Assembly (NCBI GenBank): GCA_003963405.1
Contig: RXIY01000021.1
Coordinates: 1 to 64,000, forward strand
From: Hyphomicrobiales bacterium
GTDB lineage: Bacteria; Pseudomonadota; Alphaproteobacteria; Rhizobiales; Beijerinckiaceae
Length of the DNA: 64,000 nt
Reading direction: 5' to 3'
The notes beneath the pieces are model-generated. The model saw nothing but the letters and a program-made list of their open reading frames with translations. It ran no database searches and had not been told where the DNA came from. Below, piece after piece: positions 8,831 through 18,757 of this stretch (position 1 is its first letter; each line of letters begins with the position of its first letter). A program made the position numbers and the translations under genes.

Positions 8831-9724
8831 TTACGAGAAGAGCATCGTGGAGAGGCGGCGCCGCGCCGCGATGGTCGCCTTGTCCATCGGTCCCCACGCC
8901 TCGAAGAACTGGACGAGCTGTTTTCTCGCTCCGTCATCGTTCCAACTACGGTCGCGCCGGATGATTTCAAGAAGCGCATGGGCCGCTTCCTCGCGCCGGT
9001 CCTTGGCGTTGAGCGCGAGCGCCAGGTCGAAGTAGGCCTGAAAATCGTTGGGGTCGAAATTGATCCTCGTTCTGAGGTCCTCGATTCCTCCGAGATCCTG
9101 CGCGGCGGCGGCGTTTTCGACCGCTGCGACGGCGGCCGCGACATCCGGGTCCTTGCGCGCCGATTCGGGCAGGCGATCGAGCAGGGTGCGGGCAGAATCG
9201 AGCTGCCCCGCGGCGACATAGAGCCGCGCTAGCATCGCCACGGCCTTGGGGTTGACCGGCTCCTCGCTGGCGAGTTCGGACAGAAGCTCGTGGGCGCCCG
9301 CGACGTCGCCGGAATCGATCAGCGCCTGCACCGCCTCGAGCGCGTCCCCGGCGTCCTCGATCGGGCCGACGAGGCGCTCCAGAAAGCCCTTGATCTGGCT
9401 CTCGGGCAGGGCGCCGACGAAGCCGTCGACGGGCCGCCCGCGCTGGAAGGCGACCACGGCCGGGATCGACTTGATCCCGAGTTGCCCCGCGACCTCCGGC
9501 TCGGCGTCGATGTTCATCTTGACGAGCTGGACCTTGCCGCCCGTCGCCGCCACGACCCGCTCGAGCACGGGGGCCAGCTGCTTGCAGGGGCCGCACCAGG
9601 GCGCCCAGAAATCGACCAGCACGATCGTGCGCATCGAGGGTTCGAGCACATCCGCGCGAAAACGCTCCACTGTCGTCTCGACCGTCTTCGTCGAACCGAC
9701 CGCCGTATTCGCCAAATCGACCAT
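8831..9724 (-). CDS. cnoX: Thioredoxin-TPR co-chaperone (CnoX/YbbN family)
   Basis: 297 residues. The N-terminal thioredoxin fold carries the redox motif 'FWAPWCGPCKQLAPVLE' (CGPC) and the cis-proline segment 'GIKSIPAVVAFQRGRPVDGF'. The C-terminal half is made of TPR-like helices ('ALEAVQALIDSGDVAGAHEL' and beyond). CnoX proteins hold unfolding proteins under oxidative stress and hand them to chaperones. In E. coli the CxxC site is degenerate (SQHC), whereas here both cysteines are present, so oxidoreductase activity is plausible, as described for some alphaproteobacterial members. It is between trmB and the LON-domain gene on the same strand. Confidence 0.9.
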   Translation of the reverse strand: MVDLANTAVGSTKTVETTVERFRADVLEPSMRTIVLVDFWAPWCGPCKQLAPVLERVVAATGGKVQLVKMNIDAEPEVAGQLGIKSIPAVVAFQRGRPVDGFVGALPESQIKGFLERLVGPIEDAGDALEAVQALIDSGDVAGAHELLSELASEEPVNPKAVAMLARLYVAAGQLDSARTLLDRLPESARKDPDVAAAVAAVENAAAAQDLGGIEDLRTRINFDPNDFQAYFDLALALNAKDRREEAAHALLEIIRRDRSWNDDGARKQLVQFFEAWGPMDKATIAARRRLSTMLFS

Positions 9725-9744
9725 CCCGCGCTCCCTCTGCCGTA

Positions 9745-10425
9745 TCAGCCGGCCTCTCTGATGAACGTCAGATAGACCGGGCGGCGTCCCGCCGCCATCG
9801 CTTTGGCCTCATATTTGGTCTGCGTCCAGCCCTCCCAGGGGCGTCGCCAATCTTGCGCCGTCTGCGCCCGCCAGCGAAATGCGTCGCAAGCGCGCAGCCG
9901 CGCCAGCGTCCAGGCCGCGTAATCGTCGATGTCCGTGGCGAAGCGCAGTTCCGCCCCCGGCCGCAGGACGCGGGCAAGCCGGTCGATATTCTCCGGCGAC
10001 ACGAATCTGCGCTTGCGATGGCGCCGCTTGGGCCAAGGGTCGGGGTAGAAGAGATAGATCCGGGAGAGGCTCGCGTCCGGAAGCCGGTCCAGCGCCTCGG
10101 CCGCGTCGCCCTGATGGAGGCGGACATTGTCGAGCCCGCGCGCCTCGATGCGGGACAGAAGTTTCGCCATGCCGTTGACGAAAGGCTCGCAGCCGAAGAA
10201 ATCGACATCCGGCTCGCGCGCCGCCGCCTCGATGAGATGCTCGCCGCCGCCGAAGCCGATCTCGAGTCTGGCTTCGCGGCCGGGGCGCAGGGGCAGGGGG
10301 CCGGACAGATCGAGCGCGAGCTTCGGCAGCAGCGTGGCCATCAGCTCGGTCTGATGCTGGCGCAACGCCTTGCCCTTGGAGCGGCCATAGAGCCGTCGCC
10401 GGGCCGGATGAGCCTCTTCGGTCAT
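9745..10425 (-). CDS. trmB: tRNA (guanine-46-N7)-methyltransferase
   Basis: The enzyme methylates N7 of G46 in the variable loop of tRNAs with S-adenosylmethionine. The 226-residue protein shows 'YGRSKGKALRQHQTELM' at the front, the SAM-binding 'LEIGFGGGEHL', FFGCEPF, then 'IYLFYPDPWPKRRHRKRR' (the family's catalytic PDPWPK motif) and RFATDIDDYA. I placed the start at ATG 10423-10425, since the extra upstream frame has no family similarity. It sits 73 bp downstream of metK on the same strand, which suits its need for SAM. Confidence 0.95.
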   Translation of the reverse strand: MTEEAHPARRRLYGRSKGKALRQHQTELMATLLPKLALDLSGPLPLRPGREARLEIGFGGGEHLIEAAAREPDVDFFGCEPFVNGMAKLLSRIEARGLDNVRLHQGDAAEALDRLPDASLSRIYLFYPDPWPKRRHRKRRFVSPENIDRLARVLRPGAELRFATDIDDYAAWTLARLRACDAFRWRAQTAQDWRRPWEGWTQTKYEAKAMAAGRRPVYLTFIREAG

Positions 10426-10498
10426 GTCTTGCCGTTTGATGAAAGCCAATGGCCGGGACGCGCCCGGCCATCGATATTTCGCGCGTTTCGACTGGCGA

Positions 10499-11689
10499 TC
10501 AGCGGAAATGCGACCGCAACTGATCGACGAGGTCCGTCTTCTCCCAGGAAAAACCCCCGTCGGCGTCGGGCTGACGGCCGAAATGGCCATAGGAAGAGGT
10601 GCGCGCATAGATCGGGCGATTGAGCTGGAGATGCTCACGAATGCCGCGCGGCGTCAGACGGACAAGCTGCGGGAGAACGGCTTCGAGCTTGTCCTCCGGC
10701 ACCTGGCCGGTGCCGTGCAGATCGACGTAGATCGACAGCGGCTCGGCGACGCCGATGGCGTAGGAGAGCTGAAGCGTGCAGCGATCGGCGAGGCCGGCGG
10801 CGACGACATTCTTGGCCAGATAGCGGGCCGCATAGGCGGCGGAACGGTCCACCTTGGTCGGGTCCTTGCCCGAGAAGGCCCCGCCGCCGTGCGGCGCCGC
10901 GCCGCCATAGGTGTCCACGATGATCTTGCGGCCAGTCAGTCCGGCGTCGCCATCGGGGCCGCCAATGAAGAACTTGCCCGTCGGATTGACGTGCCAGACC
11001 GTCTTGTCGGTGATCCATCCCTCGGGCAGCGCCTGGCGAATGTAAGGCTCGGCGATGCGGCGGATGTCAGCCGGCGCCAGGGTCTCGTCGACGTGCTGGT
11101 GAGACAGCACGATCTGGGTCGCCTCGACCGGCTTGCCATCCACATAGCGGACGGTGACCTGGCTCTTCGCGTCTGGCCCAAGCCCCTTCTCCTTGCCCGA
11201 GTGGCGGGCCTCGGCGAGGAGCTCCAGAATCTTGTGGGAATAGTAAAGCGGCGCCGGCATCAGATCCGGGGTTTCCCGCACGGCGTAGCCGAACATGATG
11301 CCCTGGTCGCCCGCGCCCTCGTCCTTGTTGCCCGAGGCGTCGACGCCCTGCGCGATGTCGACCGACTGCTCGTGCAGCAGCACCTCGACATTGGCCGTGT
11401 TCCAGTGGAAGCCGCGCTGCTCGTAGCCGATGGCGCGGATGGCGTTGCGGGCGATCTCGATGATGCGATCGAAGGAGATGTGCGGGCCGCGGACTTCGCC
11501 CGCGATCACCACGCGGTTCGTGGTCGCGAGGGTCTCTGCGGCGACGCGAATGGCGTACGGGTCGATCCCGGCCTTGGGGCCTTCACGGAAGAACTCGTCG
11601 ACGATCTCGTCCGAAATGCGGTCGCAGACTTTGTCCGGATGGCCTTCTGAAACGGACTCGCTGGTGAACAGATAATTCTTACGGGTCAC
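10499..11689 (-). CDS. metK: S-adenosylmethionine synthetase
   Basis: Makes S-adenosylmethionine from methionine and ATP. The 396-residue protein begins '[20 protein letters not shown]' and contains the loop [17 protein letters not shown] with the family hexapeptide GAGDQG, then '[20 protein letters not shown]' with the P-loop-like GGGAFSGKD. Length is typical. The start is a GTG. It lies between an XRE-type regulator gene (frameshifted here) and trmB, a gene order conserved in Hyphomicrobiales. A stem-loop in the leader at 11744-11766 is noted separately. Confidence 0.98.
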   Translation of the reverse strand: MTRKNYLFTSESVSEGHPDKVCDRISDEIVDEFFREGPKAGIDPYAIRVAAETLATTNRVVIAGEVRGPHISFDRIIEIARNAIRAIGYEQRGFHWNTANVEVLLHEQSVDIAQGVDASGNKDEGAGDQGIMFGYAVRETPDLMPAPLYYSHKILELLAEARHSGKEKGLGPDAKSQVTVRYVDGKPVEATQIVLSHQHVDETLAPADIRRIAEPYIRQALPEGWITDKTVWHVNPTGKFFIGGPDGDAGLTGRKIIVDTYGGAAPHGGGAFSGKDPTKVDRSAAYAARYLAKNVVAAGLADRCTLQLSYAIGVAEPLSIYVDLHGTGQVPEDKLEAVLPQLVRLTPRGIREHLQLNRPIYARTSSYGHFGRQPDADGGFSWEKTDLVDQLRSHFR

Positions 11690-11743
11690 TTCGAATCTCC
11701 CGATGGCCCCCGACGAAATATTCGCGCGCTTTACGCGACGATT

Positions 11744-11766
11744 GCGGCTGGTTGTGTGCCAGCCGC
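11744..11766. promoter_or_regulatory. Stem-loop in the metK leader
   Basis: A perfect 8-bp inverted repeat, GCGGCTGG / CCAGCCGC, encloses seven bases about 55-75 bases upstream of the metK start codon. It may be a leader hairpin or a terminator of the upstream regulator transcript. I looked for the conserved cores of known SAM-binding RNAs and did not find one. Confidence 0.3.
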
Positions 11767-11850
11767 TGTTCGTTACGTCAAGCCAGAACGGCGCAAATCG
11801 TTCGTTTTAGAGAACTGCGGCCCTTGAGGACCGGCCGAGCGTCCAGCCCG

Positions 11851-12259
11851 TCAGTTTCCCGCCTCCTCCTGCTCGGCAAGCGTCGCGACAAGATCGAGAA
11901 CCCTCTTGCGGACTTTCGGGTCCCTGATCCGCGCGAAGGCGCGGTTCAGGTGCAGTCCCTCGGCGGTCGATAGGAAATCAACCACATATTGCGAGGAACT
12001 GTCCTCGGCGAACCCGTCCGCCGGGCTCAGGTTAGGCGCCCCCTCGAAGAAAAATGAGGGGGGGGACATTGAGGGTCTTGGATATCTGCTGGAGCCGGCT
12101 CGCGCCGATGCGGTTCAGTCCCTTCTCGTATTTCTGGACCTGCTGGAAGGTGAGGCCGAGGGCCTCACCGAGCTTCTCCTGACTCATCTTCATCAGGATG
12201 CGTTGCATACGTACACGGCTGCCCACGTGACGGTCGATCGGATCTGGCGTCTTCTTCAC
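11851..12259 (-). pseudogene. XRE-type transcriptional regulator, split by a frameshift in a G8 tract
   Basis: The N-terminal part, read from GTG at 12257-12259 behind a good AGGAGGG site, gives a helix-turn-helix domain: 'VKKTPDPIDRHVGSRVRMQR' then 'KMSQEKLGEALGLTFQQVQK' and RIGASRLQQISKTLNVPP. It then shifts into a short wrong tail. The C-terminal part resumes in another frame as 'SFFFEGAPN' and ends 'VVDFLSTAEGLHLNRAFARI' followed by RDPKVRKRVLDLV. Removing one G from the run at 12058-12065 restores one continuous protein of about 135 residues, the usual size for this regulator between lnt and metK. It may be a true mutation, slippage-based on/off switching, or a sequencing error. Confidence 0.85.
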
Positions 12260-12488
12260 GTTCAACCACCCTCCTGCCACGTTTTAGCCTAAGACCGTCC
12301 AAATGCAAACAGGATTAATGATTTAGCGGGCAAAAACCGCAAAAAACTCATATCTCTCCAGTAGAAATGAAACATAGGGGCGGCTCCGCCGCATCGCTTT
12401 CAGGCATTCGCCTGAAGTCGCGCCCGGCTAATCATTTGCGGAAGCCCGAAGAGCTTGTTCCCTTAAACTCAAGGTAGATGGATACATT

Positions 12489-14123
12489 TTACCCCCGCCA
12501 TCGCCTGGCGGCGGCGACCGCCAGGACCAGCGCCAGCAGGACAGGAAAAACATATGCGCCACGCCGGGCAAAAAACGTTTCCGGGGCGGGGCGGGGCAGA
12601 CGCCCGTCAATGATCCCGTTCTCGCCGAGCGGCAAGGCCTCGAGGATGCGTCCGTAGGGGTCAATTATGGCCGAAATCCCAGTATTTGCGACGCGAACGA
12701 GGGGCAGCCCCTCCTCGATGGCGCGCAGTCGCGACTGTGCGAAATGCTGATAGGGGCCGGTCGTTTTCCCGAACCAGCCGTCATTGGTGAGATTGAGCAG
12801 GAGCCCGGGGCGCAGCCCGTCAGGGCCTTTCGGCGCGGCCTCGCCGGAGAAGACCGCTTCATAACAGATGAGCGGCGCGATTGGCGGGAGGCCGGGGGCC
12901 ATGAGCGTGCGCGGCCCTTCTCCCCGATCCCAGATTCCCGGCACGAGCTGGGAGACGCCGAATGGCCGCAGCAGGTTTTCGAGGGGAAGATATTCCCCGA
13001 AAGGGACGAGGTGGGTCTTGTCGTAGAACGCAAGAATGCGGTCGCCGTGCAAAACCTCGATCGAATTGAAAATCTTGCCTCGCCGCCCGCCGCCGTCGTT
13101 TTCGATCCGCGCGGCGCCCGTGATGAGAATTTTTCCCTGCAGCGCCCGCGCGATCGCCGAAAGCGCCTGCGGCTCGCGCGAGAGAATGTAGGGAAAGGCC
13201 GACTCCGGCCAGATGAGATGGGTGGCGTCGGCGATCCCCGTGCGATCCGGCGCGGCGGCGCGGTCCGAGAGTTCGAGGTAATCGCGCAGAATGCGCGGGC
13301 CGTTCTCCGGACGGAATTTCGCGTCCTGCGGGAGGTTCGGCTGCATCAGCCTCAGCTTCACGCCGTCGACATATTCGGTGGGGCTCCCCGCGAGCCGCAA
13401 GGCGCCATAAAGGGCGAGGGCGCCGAGCAGGATCGCCGCCGTCGCGGCCCCGGCGTTGGCGTGGAAGCGGCGGCCCGGCGCGCGGTCGACCAAGGTCGCC
13501 GGCGCGGCGAAGATCAGGATGGCCACGAGGTCGAGCCCGTTGAGCCCGAGAAGGGCCGCCCCCTGTCCGAGCGGCCCGGCTTGCGCGAGCGCCATCCCGA
13601 AATCATTCCAGGGGAAGCCTGTGAGGATGTGCCCGCGCAGCCATTCGGCGGCGCCGAGGCCGGCGGCGAGCGCGAAGATGCGCAGGCTTCCCGAAAACCA
13701 GAGCGCGCGGGCGAGGGCGAAACCAAGCGCGGGAAAGAGCGCCAGGACAGCGGGCAGACCGAGGACGGCGAGCGGCAAGGCCCAGGCGAATTCGTCGGCC
13801 TCCACGAGCATGGCGGCTCCGAGCCACCAGAGGCCAGCGAGAAAATAGCCGAAACCGAGCCACCAGCCCGCGCCGGCTGCCGCAAAGAGCGCCCCGTTGC
13901 GCCAGCCCCCGCCGCGTCCGGCGGCGCCGTCGATGAGCCAGACCGCCGTCGTGAGGGGCGCGATCATGGCCGGCGCGAAGTCGAAGGGCGGCAGCGCCAG
14001 CGCCCCGAGCGCGCCGGCGGCGAAGGCGATGAGGCGGCGCGTCCAGCCGTCAGCGAGAATGATGCGCTGGGGGAGCGGGATCAGCCCCGCCCGCGCGCCA
14101 GTCGATTGGGAAATCTGAGCCAT
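12489..14123 (-). CDS. lnt: Apolipoprotein N-acyltransferase
   Basis: An inner-membrane enzyme that adds the third acyl chain to the N-terminal cysteine of lipoproteins. It has 544 residues: several hydrophobic spans in the first 220, then a nitrilase-like catalytic domain with 'THLIWPESAFPYIL' (catalytic Glu), 'YDKTHLVPFGEYLPLENLLR' (catalytic Lys region) and 'PLICYEAVFSG' (nucleophilic Cys), so the triad is present. Length is typical. It is the last gene of the ybeY-corC-lnt run. A small hairpin (TTCAGGC/GCCTGAA at 12399-12416) lies some 75 bases beyond the stop codon. The window's own lipoproteins (LpoA-like, TPR protein, Pal) would be substrates. Confidence 0.95.
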   Translation of the reverse strand: MAQISQSTGARAGLIPLPQRIILADGWTRRLIAFAAGALGALALPPFDFAPAMIAPLTTAVWLIDGAAGRGGGWRNGALFAAAGAGWWLGFGYFLAGLWWLGAAMLVEADEFAWALPLAVLGLPAVLALFPALGFALARALWFSGSLRIFALAAGLGAAEWLRGHILTGFPWNDFGMALAQAGPLGQGAALLGLNGLDLVAILIFAAPATLVDRAPGRRFHANAGAATAAILLGALALYGALRLAGSPTEYVDGVKLRLMQPNLPQDAKFRPENGPRILRDYLELSDRAAAPDRTGIADATHLIWPESAFPYILSREPQALSAIARALQGKILITGAARIENDGGGRRGKIFNSIEVLHGDRILAFYDKTHLVPFGEYLPLENLLRPFGVSQLVPGIWDRGEGPRTLMAPGLPPIAPLICYEAVFSGEAAPKGPDGLRPGLLLNLTNDGWFGKTTGPYQHFAQSRLRAIEEGLPLVRVANTGISAIIDPYGRILEALPLGENGIIDGRLPRPAPETFFARRGAYVFPVLLALVLAVAAARRWRG

Positions 14124-14202
14124 GAACGCCCCTGCGAATCAGCCGGCCAACTGTAACGGCTTCCGCTTGTTATAATGAGGCGATAGCTTGACCGTGACGA
14201 CC

Positions 14203-15138
14203 CTACGGCCGCAGGCGCGCACGCACGCGCAGCTTGCGGACCCGGCGCGGATCGGCGTCGACGATTTCGAACTCATAGGCCTCGACCGGCGTCGCGATGA
14301 TCTCTCCGCGCATCGGCACGCGGCCCGCGAGCCAGGCGACGAGGCCGCCGATGGTCGTGACCTCGGCGGGCGTATCCTCCAGGCGGAAGTCGACGCCGAG
14401 GCGCGCCGTCACCTCGTCGAGATCGGCTCGGGCATCCACGAGGAAATCGCCATTGTCGAGCTCGACGATTTCGGGCGGCTCGGCCACGTCGTGCTCGTCC
14501 TCGATGTCTCCGACGATCATCTCCATGATGTCTTCGATCGTCACCAGGCCGTCTGTGCCGCCATATTCGTCGATCACCAGCGCGAGATGCGTGCGCGTGG
14601 TCTGCATGCGAATCAGCAGGTCGAGCGCGGGCATGGAGCGCGGCACGAACAGCACGGGCTTCAAAAGCTCGGCCTGAAGCAGCGGCGCGTCGAAGTCGAT
14701 GATCCTGTGCGTGGCTGCCCTGTCGGCGGCCTCGCGCTTTTCCTCGCAGAGCGCGATGTGGTTCACGAAATCGCGGATGTGAACCATGCCGCGCGGATCG
14801 TCGAGCGTCTCGACATAGACCGGCAGGCGGGAATGGCCCGCGTCCCGGAACAAGGCGAGCGCCTCGCGCAGCGTCGCGTCCTGAGAAATCGCGACGATGT
14901 CGGCGCGCGGGATCATCGCGTCCTCGACCCTGAGATCGTGCAGCCCGAGCACATTCTTGAGCAGCGCGCGCTCATGCGGCGTCACGTCGCCGGCGGCTTC
15001 CTCCAGCGCGTCCTCGATGTCCTCGCGCACGGACGCGGGCGCGAGACCAAGAAGCCCGCGCAGGCGGTCGAGCAGATTGCCGCGCGCCTCCTGGCTGCGT
15101 CTTAACGGCTCCTCTGCATTTTCAGATCGTATCGACAT
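14203..15138 (-). CDS. HlyC/CorC family CBS-domain protein
   Basis: 311 residues. After an acidic/basic N-terminal region come two CBS domains, with 'DAMIPRADIVAISQDATLRE', 'AGHSRLPVYVETLDDPRGMV' and 'YGGTDGLVTIEDIMEMIVGD', and a C-terminal CorC_HlyC domain with 'TIGGLVAWLAGRVPMRGEII'. There is no membrane domain, so it is cytoplasmic. The family is often annotated hemolysin C or magnesium/cobalt efflux factor, but direct functional proof is thin; nucleotide sensing by the CBS pair is the safest inference. Its place between ybeY and lnt is the standard neighbourhood. Confidence 0.9.
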   Translation of the reverse strand: MSIRSENAEEPLRRSQEARGNLLDRLRGLLGLAPASVREDIEDALEEAAGDVTPHERALLKNVLGLHDLRVEDAMIPRADIVAISQDATLREALALFRDAGHSRLPVYVETLDDPRGMVHIRDFVNHIALCEEKREAADRAATHRIIDFDAPLLQAELLKPVLFVPRSMPALDLLIRMQTTRTHLALVIDEYGGTDGLVTIEDIMEMIVGDIEDEHDVAEPPEIVELDNGDFLVDARADLDEVTARLGVDFRLEDTPAEVTTIGGLVAWLAGRVPMRGEIIATPVEAYEFEIVDADPRRVRKLRVRARLRP

Positions 15139-15147
15139 GACCTTCGT

Positions 15148-15648
15148 TCAGTTCGCCCGCTCACCCGCTTCGTCGGCCGCCTCGCCGGCGTAAGGGTCGC
15201 GCAAGCCCAACCGCGACGCGATCCGTCTTTCGAGGCCCTCCATCACTTCGGCCTCGGCGGCAGTCTCGTGATCATAGCCGATCAGGTGCAAAAATCCATG
15301 GACGACCATGTGGACAGTATGTTCGCGCAGGGTCTTTTCCTGCTCGGCGGCCTCGCGCGCGACCGTTTCATAAGCAATGACGATGTCGCCCAGAAGCGGC
15401 CGGGCGGCGAGAACTCCAGGCGTGGGGAAGGAGAGGACGTTGGTCGCCTTGTCCTTGCCGCGCCATTGCGCGTTAAGCTCCCGGATCTCGGCGTCGTCGC
15501 AAAAAGTGACGCTCATCTCGCAGCCTTCGATGAGCGTGGCGCCGCTCTCGGCGAGGCTCGCATCGACGCTTTCGCGGGTGAGGCTGTCGAGCCCTTCCAA
15601 GCCCTCCCAAGGCTCGGCGGCGACGATGATGTCGATCTCGACGGTCAT
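15148..15648 (-). CDS. ybeY: rRNA maturation endoribonuclease YbeY
   Basis: A zinc-dependent single-strand endoribonuclease that acts in 16S rRNA 3'-end maturation and ribosome quality control. The 166-residue protein has the metal motif H-x3-H-x5-H in 'MVVHGFLHLIGYDHETAAEA', and 'NAQWRGKDKATNVLSFPTPG' upstream, both typical of the family. It overlaps the end of phoH by four bases (ATGA), so translation is likely coupled. The order phoH-ybeY-corC-lnt is conserved across proteobacteria. Confidence 0.96.
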   Translation of the reverse strand: MTVEIDIIVAAEPWEGLEGLDSLTRESVDASLAESGATLIEGCEMSVTFCDDAEIRELNAQWRGKDKATNVLSFPTPGVLAARPLLGDIVIAYETVAREAAEQEKTLREHTVHMVVHGFLHLIGYDHETAAEAEVMEGLERRIASRLGLRDPYAGEAADEAGERAN

Positions 15649-16685
15649 GCTTCGCCGCGCGGCTTGTTCTTCGCGCGGGCGGCGCGCTCATAGGCGCCCA
15701 CGATCTGGCGCACGAGGTCGTGACGCACGACGTCGCCTTCCGAGAAGCGCACGCGGCCGACGCTGTCGATTTCCGACAGAAGGCCGATCGCCTCGGAGAG
15801 CCCCGAGGTCTGGCCGGGGGGCAGGTCGGTCTGGGACGGATCGCCCGTGACGATCATGCGCGAGCCTTCGCCGAGGCGGGTGAGAAACATCTTCATCTGC
15901 ATCGAGGTCGCGTTCTGCGCCTCGTCGAGCAGGACGCAGGCGCGGGTGAGCGTGCGGCCGCGCATGAAGGCGAGCGGCGCCACCTCGATGATGCCCGTCT
16001 GCATGCCGCGCTCGACCATACGCGAATCCATGAAATCATGCAGCGCGTCGTAGATCGGCCGCAGGTAAGGGTCGACCTTCTCGCGCATGTCGCCGGGCAG
16101 GAAGCCCAGGCGCTCGCCCGCTTCGACGGCAGGGCGAGACAAGATCAGCCGCTCGACCGCGCCCTGTTCCATGAGTTGCACGGCGTGGCCGACGGCGAGC
16201 CAGGTCTTGCCGGTGCCGGCTGGCCCCTCGCCGAAGACGAGCTCATAGCGTTTCAACGCGCGCAAATACTGGTCCTGCGCAGCGTTGCGGGCGCGCACGA
16301 GTCCGCGCTTGCGGGTGATGAGTTGCTCGAAAGCGCCGCGCGCGGGTTCGGCGTCGGGAAAGAGGCTGCGTTGGCGCGCGGTCTCTTCGATCGCGCCGTC
16401 AACATCGCCGATCGCCACCGTCTGGCCCTTGGAGATGCGCTCGTAAAGCGCCTCCAGCACGCGCCGCGCATGTTCGCAGGCCTCGGCCTTGCCTTTCAGG
16501 GTGACGTGATTGCCGTTTGCGAAAGACGCGATTTTCAGCCGGCGCTCGATCTTGGCGAGGTTCTGGTCGTAATGGCCGAAGACAAGAGACGCATATTTGT
16601 TGTTTTCGAAGGCCAGGGTGATTTCCGCATCGGGTTCGGCCGCCTCCTCCCGGCGCCCGAGCCGCAGGTCGTCAATCGTCGTCAA
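15645..16685 (-). CDS. PhoH family ATPase (YbeZ-like)
   Basis: A cytoplasmic P-loop ATPase of 346 residues. After an N-terminal domain of about 120 residues it has Walker A '[20 protein letters not shown]', then '[20 protein letters not shown]' and Walker B '[20 protein letters not shown]'. PhoH2-like proteins act as RNA helicases; this shorter type works with YbeY in ribosome metabolism, as the neighbouring gene suggests. The start appears to be TTG at 16683-16685, whose TTGA overlaps the miaB stop codon, giving a tightly coupled junction. Confidence 0.92.
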   Translation of the reverse strand: MTTIDDLRLGRREEAAEPDAEITLAFENNKYASLVFGHYDQNLAKIERRLKIASFANGNHVTLKGKAEACEHARRVLEALYERISKGQTVAIGDVDGAIEETARQRSLFPDAEPARGAFEQLITRKRGLVRARNAAQDQYLRALKRYELVFGEGPAGTGKTWLAVGHAVQLMEQGAVERLILSRPAVEAGERLGFLPGDMREKVDPYLRPIYDALHDFMDSRMVERGMQTGIIEVAPLAFMRGRTLTRACVLLDEAQNATSMQMKMFLTRLGEGSRMIVTGDPSQTDLPPGQTSGLSEAIGLLSEIDSVGRVRFSEGDVVRHDLVRQIVGAYERAARAKNKPRGEA

Positions 16686-18196
16686 GCCTTCGCCTCCTCG
16701 CCCTCGCCCACAAGCCGACCCGCCAGCGAGTTCGACCCCGCGGCGACGATCGCGACGCGCGCCACGCCGCCGATCATGCCGGCGGGACCGCTGACATGCA
16801 CAGCCTGCATATAGGGAGTCTTGCCACCGATTTGACCCTCGTGGCGGCCGGGTTTTTCAAACAGCACGTCGAGGGTCTTGCCGACGGTCGCGGCGTTGAA
16901 TGCCTGCCGCTGCTCCTCGAGCAGCGTTTGCAGGGCGGCGAGGCGGGCGCGCTTGAGCTCCTCGTCGATCTGGTCGTCCCGTTCGGCGCCGGGCGTTCCG
17001 GGACGCGGCGAATATTTGAAGGAGAAGCTGGAGGCGAAGCCCACGGCGCGTATCAGGGCCATGGTATCCTCGAAATCGGCGTCGGTCTCGCCGGGAAAGC
17101 CGACGATGAAATCGGAGGACATGGCGACATCGGCGCGCGCCTTGCGCAGGCGGGCGATGATGTCGAGATAGTCGGCGGCCGTGTGCCTGCGGTTCATCGC
17201 CTTGAGCACGCGGTCGGAGCCCGACTGCACGGGCAGATGGACATAGGGCATGAGCTTTTCGATCGACTCATGCGCATCAATCAAATCCTGGGCCATGTCG
17301 ACAGGATGACTGGTCGTGTAGCGAAGCCGGTCGATCCCGTCGATTCCAGCGAGATGTTCGAGCAGGCGGGCGAGGCTCCATTCGCGGCCCGTCTCGTCCG
17401 CGCCGCGATAGGCGTTGACGTTCTGCCCGATGAGCGTGATCTCGCGCACCCCGGCGTCGACGAGGCGCTGCGTCTCGGCGAGAACATCGGCGACGGGCCG
17501 GGAGACTTCTGCGCCGCGCGTATAGGGCACGACGCAGAAGGAGCAGAATTTGTCGCAGCCTTCCTGCACGGTGACGAAGGCGGAGACGCCGCGGGCGCGG
17601 ATTTGCGCCCGGCTCGGCTTGGGCAGGGCGTCGAACTTGTCTTCGACCGCGAAGTCGGTGTCGGCGAGGCGGCGCCCTTGCCGCGCCTGTTTCAACAGGT
17701 CGGGCAGGCGGTGATAGCTCTGCGGGCCGACGACGAGATCGACGGCGCGCTGCCGCTTCAAGACTTCCTCGCCCTCGGCCTGCGCCACGCAGCCGGCGAC
17801 GACGATCTTCATCTCGCGGCCCTCGGCCTCGCGCGCGCGCTTCTCGAGCGCGAGCTTGCCGAGTTCGGAATAGATCTTCTCGGCGGCCTTCTCGCGAATG
17901 TGGCAGGTGTTCAGGATGACGAGATCGGCGTCGGTTTCCTCGGCGGTCTCCGCATAGCCTTCACGGCCGAGCAAATCCGCCATGCGGGTCGCGTCATAGA
18001 CATTCATCTGGCAGCCGTAGGACTTGACCAGAACCTTGCCTCTCGTCGAGGACGCCTCGGGCGCCGCGTCGAGCGTCTCAGCCGCAGTCGAAACCGGTGT
18101 GGAAATCTTACTCGCTCCCTGGGGCCGCCCCGACTCGGGCGGCGCTTGCCGACTGGCGGGCATTATAAGCGCGTTTGCCGGCCGCGCCGAATCCAT
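16682..18196 (-). CDS. miaB: tRNA-2-methylthio-N6-dimethylallyladenosine synthase
   Basis: A radical-SAM methylthiotransferase that adds the 2-methylthio group to i6A37 of tRNAs reading UNN codons. Three domains are clear: the UPF0004 domain with '[20 protein letters not shown]' and cysteines in NTCHI and AGCVAQ; the radical-SAM core with '[20 protein letters not shown]' (CxxxCxxC cluster); and a C-terminal TRAM domain. The N-terminal leader is long and low in similarity. I placed the start at ATG 18194-18196, but TTG 18248-18250 and ATG 18161-18163 are also possible. It follows rimI on the same strand and its end overlaps phoH. Confidence 0.96.
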   Translation of the reverse strand: MDSARPANALIMPASRQAPPESGRPQGASKISTPVSTAAETLDAAPEASSTRGKVLVKSYGCQMNVYDATRMADLLGREGYAETAEETDADLVILNTCHIREKAAEKIYSELGKLALEKRAREAEGREMKIVVAGCVAQAEGEEVLKRQRAVDLVVGPQSYHRLPDLLKQARQGRRLADTDFAVEDKFDALPKPSRAQIRARGVSAFVTVQEGCDKFCSFCVVPYTRGAEVSRPVADVLAETQRLVDAGVREITLIGQNVNAYRGADETGREWSLARLLEHLAGIDGIDRLRYTTSHPVDMAQDLIDAHESIEKLMPYVHLPVQSGSDRVLKAMNRRHTAADYLDIIARLRKARADVAMSSDFIVGFPGETDADFEDTMALIRAVGFASSFSFKYSPRPGTPGAERDDQIDEELKRARLAALQTLLEEQRQAFNAATVGKTLDVLFEKPGRHEGQIGGKTPYMQAVHVSGPAGMIGGVARVAIVAAGSNSLAGRLVGEGEEAKA

Positions 18197-18259
18197 AATT
18201 TGCGTGCGTGGAGAATGGGTCCTTCGCGGCCCGTGATCATCATGCTTCAAAGCAGGTTG

Positions 18260-18748
18260 TCACATCTCCAGCCGCAAATTGACCGCCGCGCGCCGGGTCC
18301 CGTCGGCGCGCTGGTAATAATTTTCCCGCCGGCCGATCTCCCTGAAGCCGGCGCGGCCATAGAGCTTCAGCGCCGCCTCGTTGTCGTCTGCGACCTCCAG
18401 AAACACGAGCCGGGCTCCGCCGCGCTCCAGATTTTCGATGTGTCGGTCGAGGATCATCCAGCCGAGGCCCGCGCCGCGCCGGGCCGGATCGACCGCGAAG
18501 GTCAAGATTTCGGAATCGGGCGGCAGCAGCCGGGAGAGGATGAAGCCCCCGAGCCTGCCCTTGGCGCCTTCCGTCACGGCGCCGTCGGCGATGACATGCG
18601 GGTCGGTGAGATAGCTCTCGAAATCGATCTTGGACCAGCCGAAGGCGAAGGAGGCGCCGTGCAGCGTCTCGCAGTCTTCGGCGCGCTCGGCGCCGATGGG
18701 CTGAATGATGAAGTGCGGCTTGGCGAAGAAGCTCGTCAGGAGGCTCAT
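18260..18748 (-). CDS. rimI: Ribosomal-protein-alanine N-acetyltransferase
   Basis: A GNAT-fold acetyltransferase of 162 residues. The acetyl-CoA pyrophosphate-binding loop is 'LTFAVDPARRGAGLGWMILD' (R-x-x-G-x-G/A), followed by 'GGARLVFLEVADDNEAALKL' and YGRAGFREIGRRENYY, all typical of RimI. The usual reaction is N-terminal acetylation of ribosomal protein S18. It lies nine bases downstream of tsaB on the same strand. The tsaB-rimI pairing is common in bacteria and supports the name over a generic GNAT call. Confidence 0.9.
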   Translation of the reverse strand: MSLLTSFFAKPHFIIQPIGAERAEDCETLHGASFAFGWSKIDFESYLTDPHVIADGAVTEGAKGRLGGFILSRLLPPDSEILTFAVDPARRGAGLGWMILDRHIENLERGGARLVFLEVADDNEAALKLYGRAGFREIGRRENYYQRADGTRRAAVNLRLEM

Positions 18749-18757
18749 GACGAAAGA

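Noticed and set aside
11690-11850. A SAM-sensing riboswitch before metK
   Set aside because: metK leaders sometimes carry one, so I looked for conserved cores. Only a simple 8-bp hairpin is visible, with no recognisable pseudoknot pattern.
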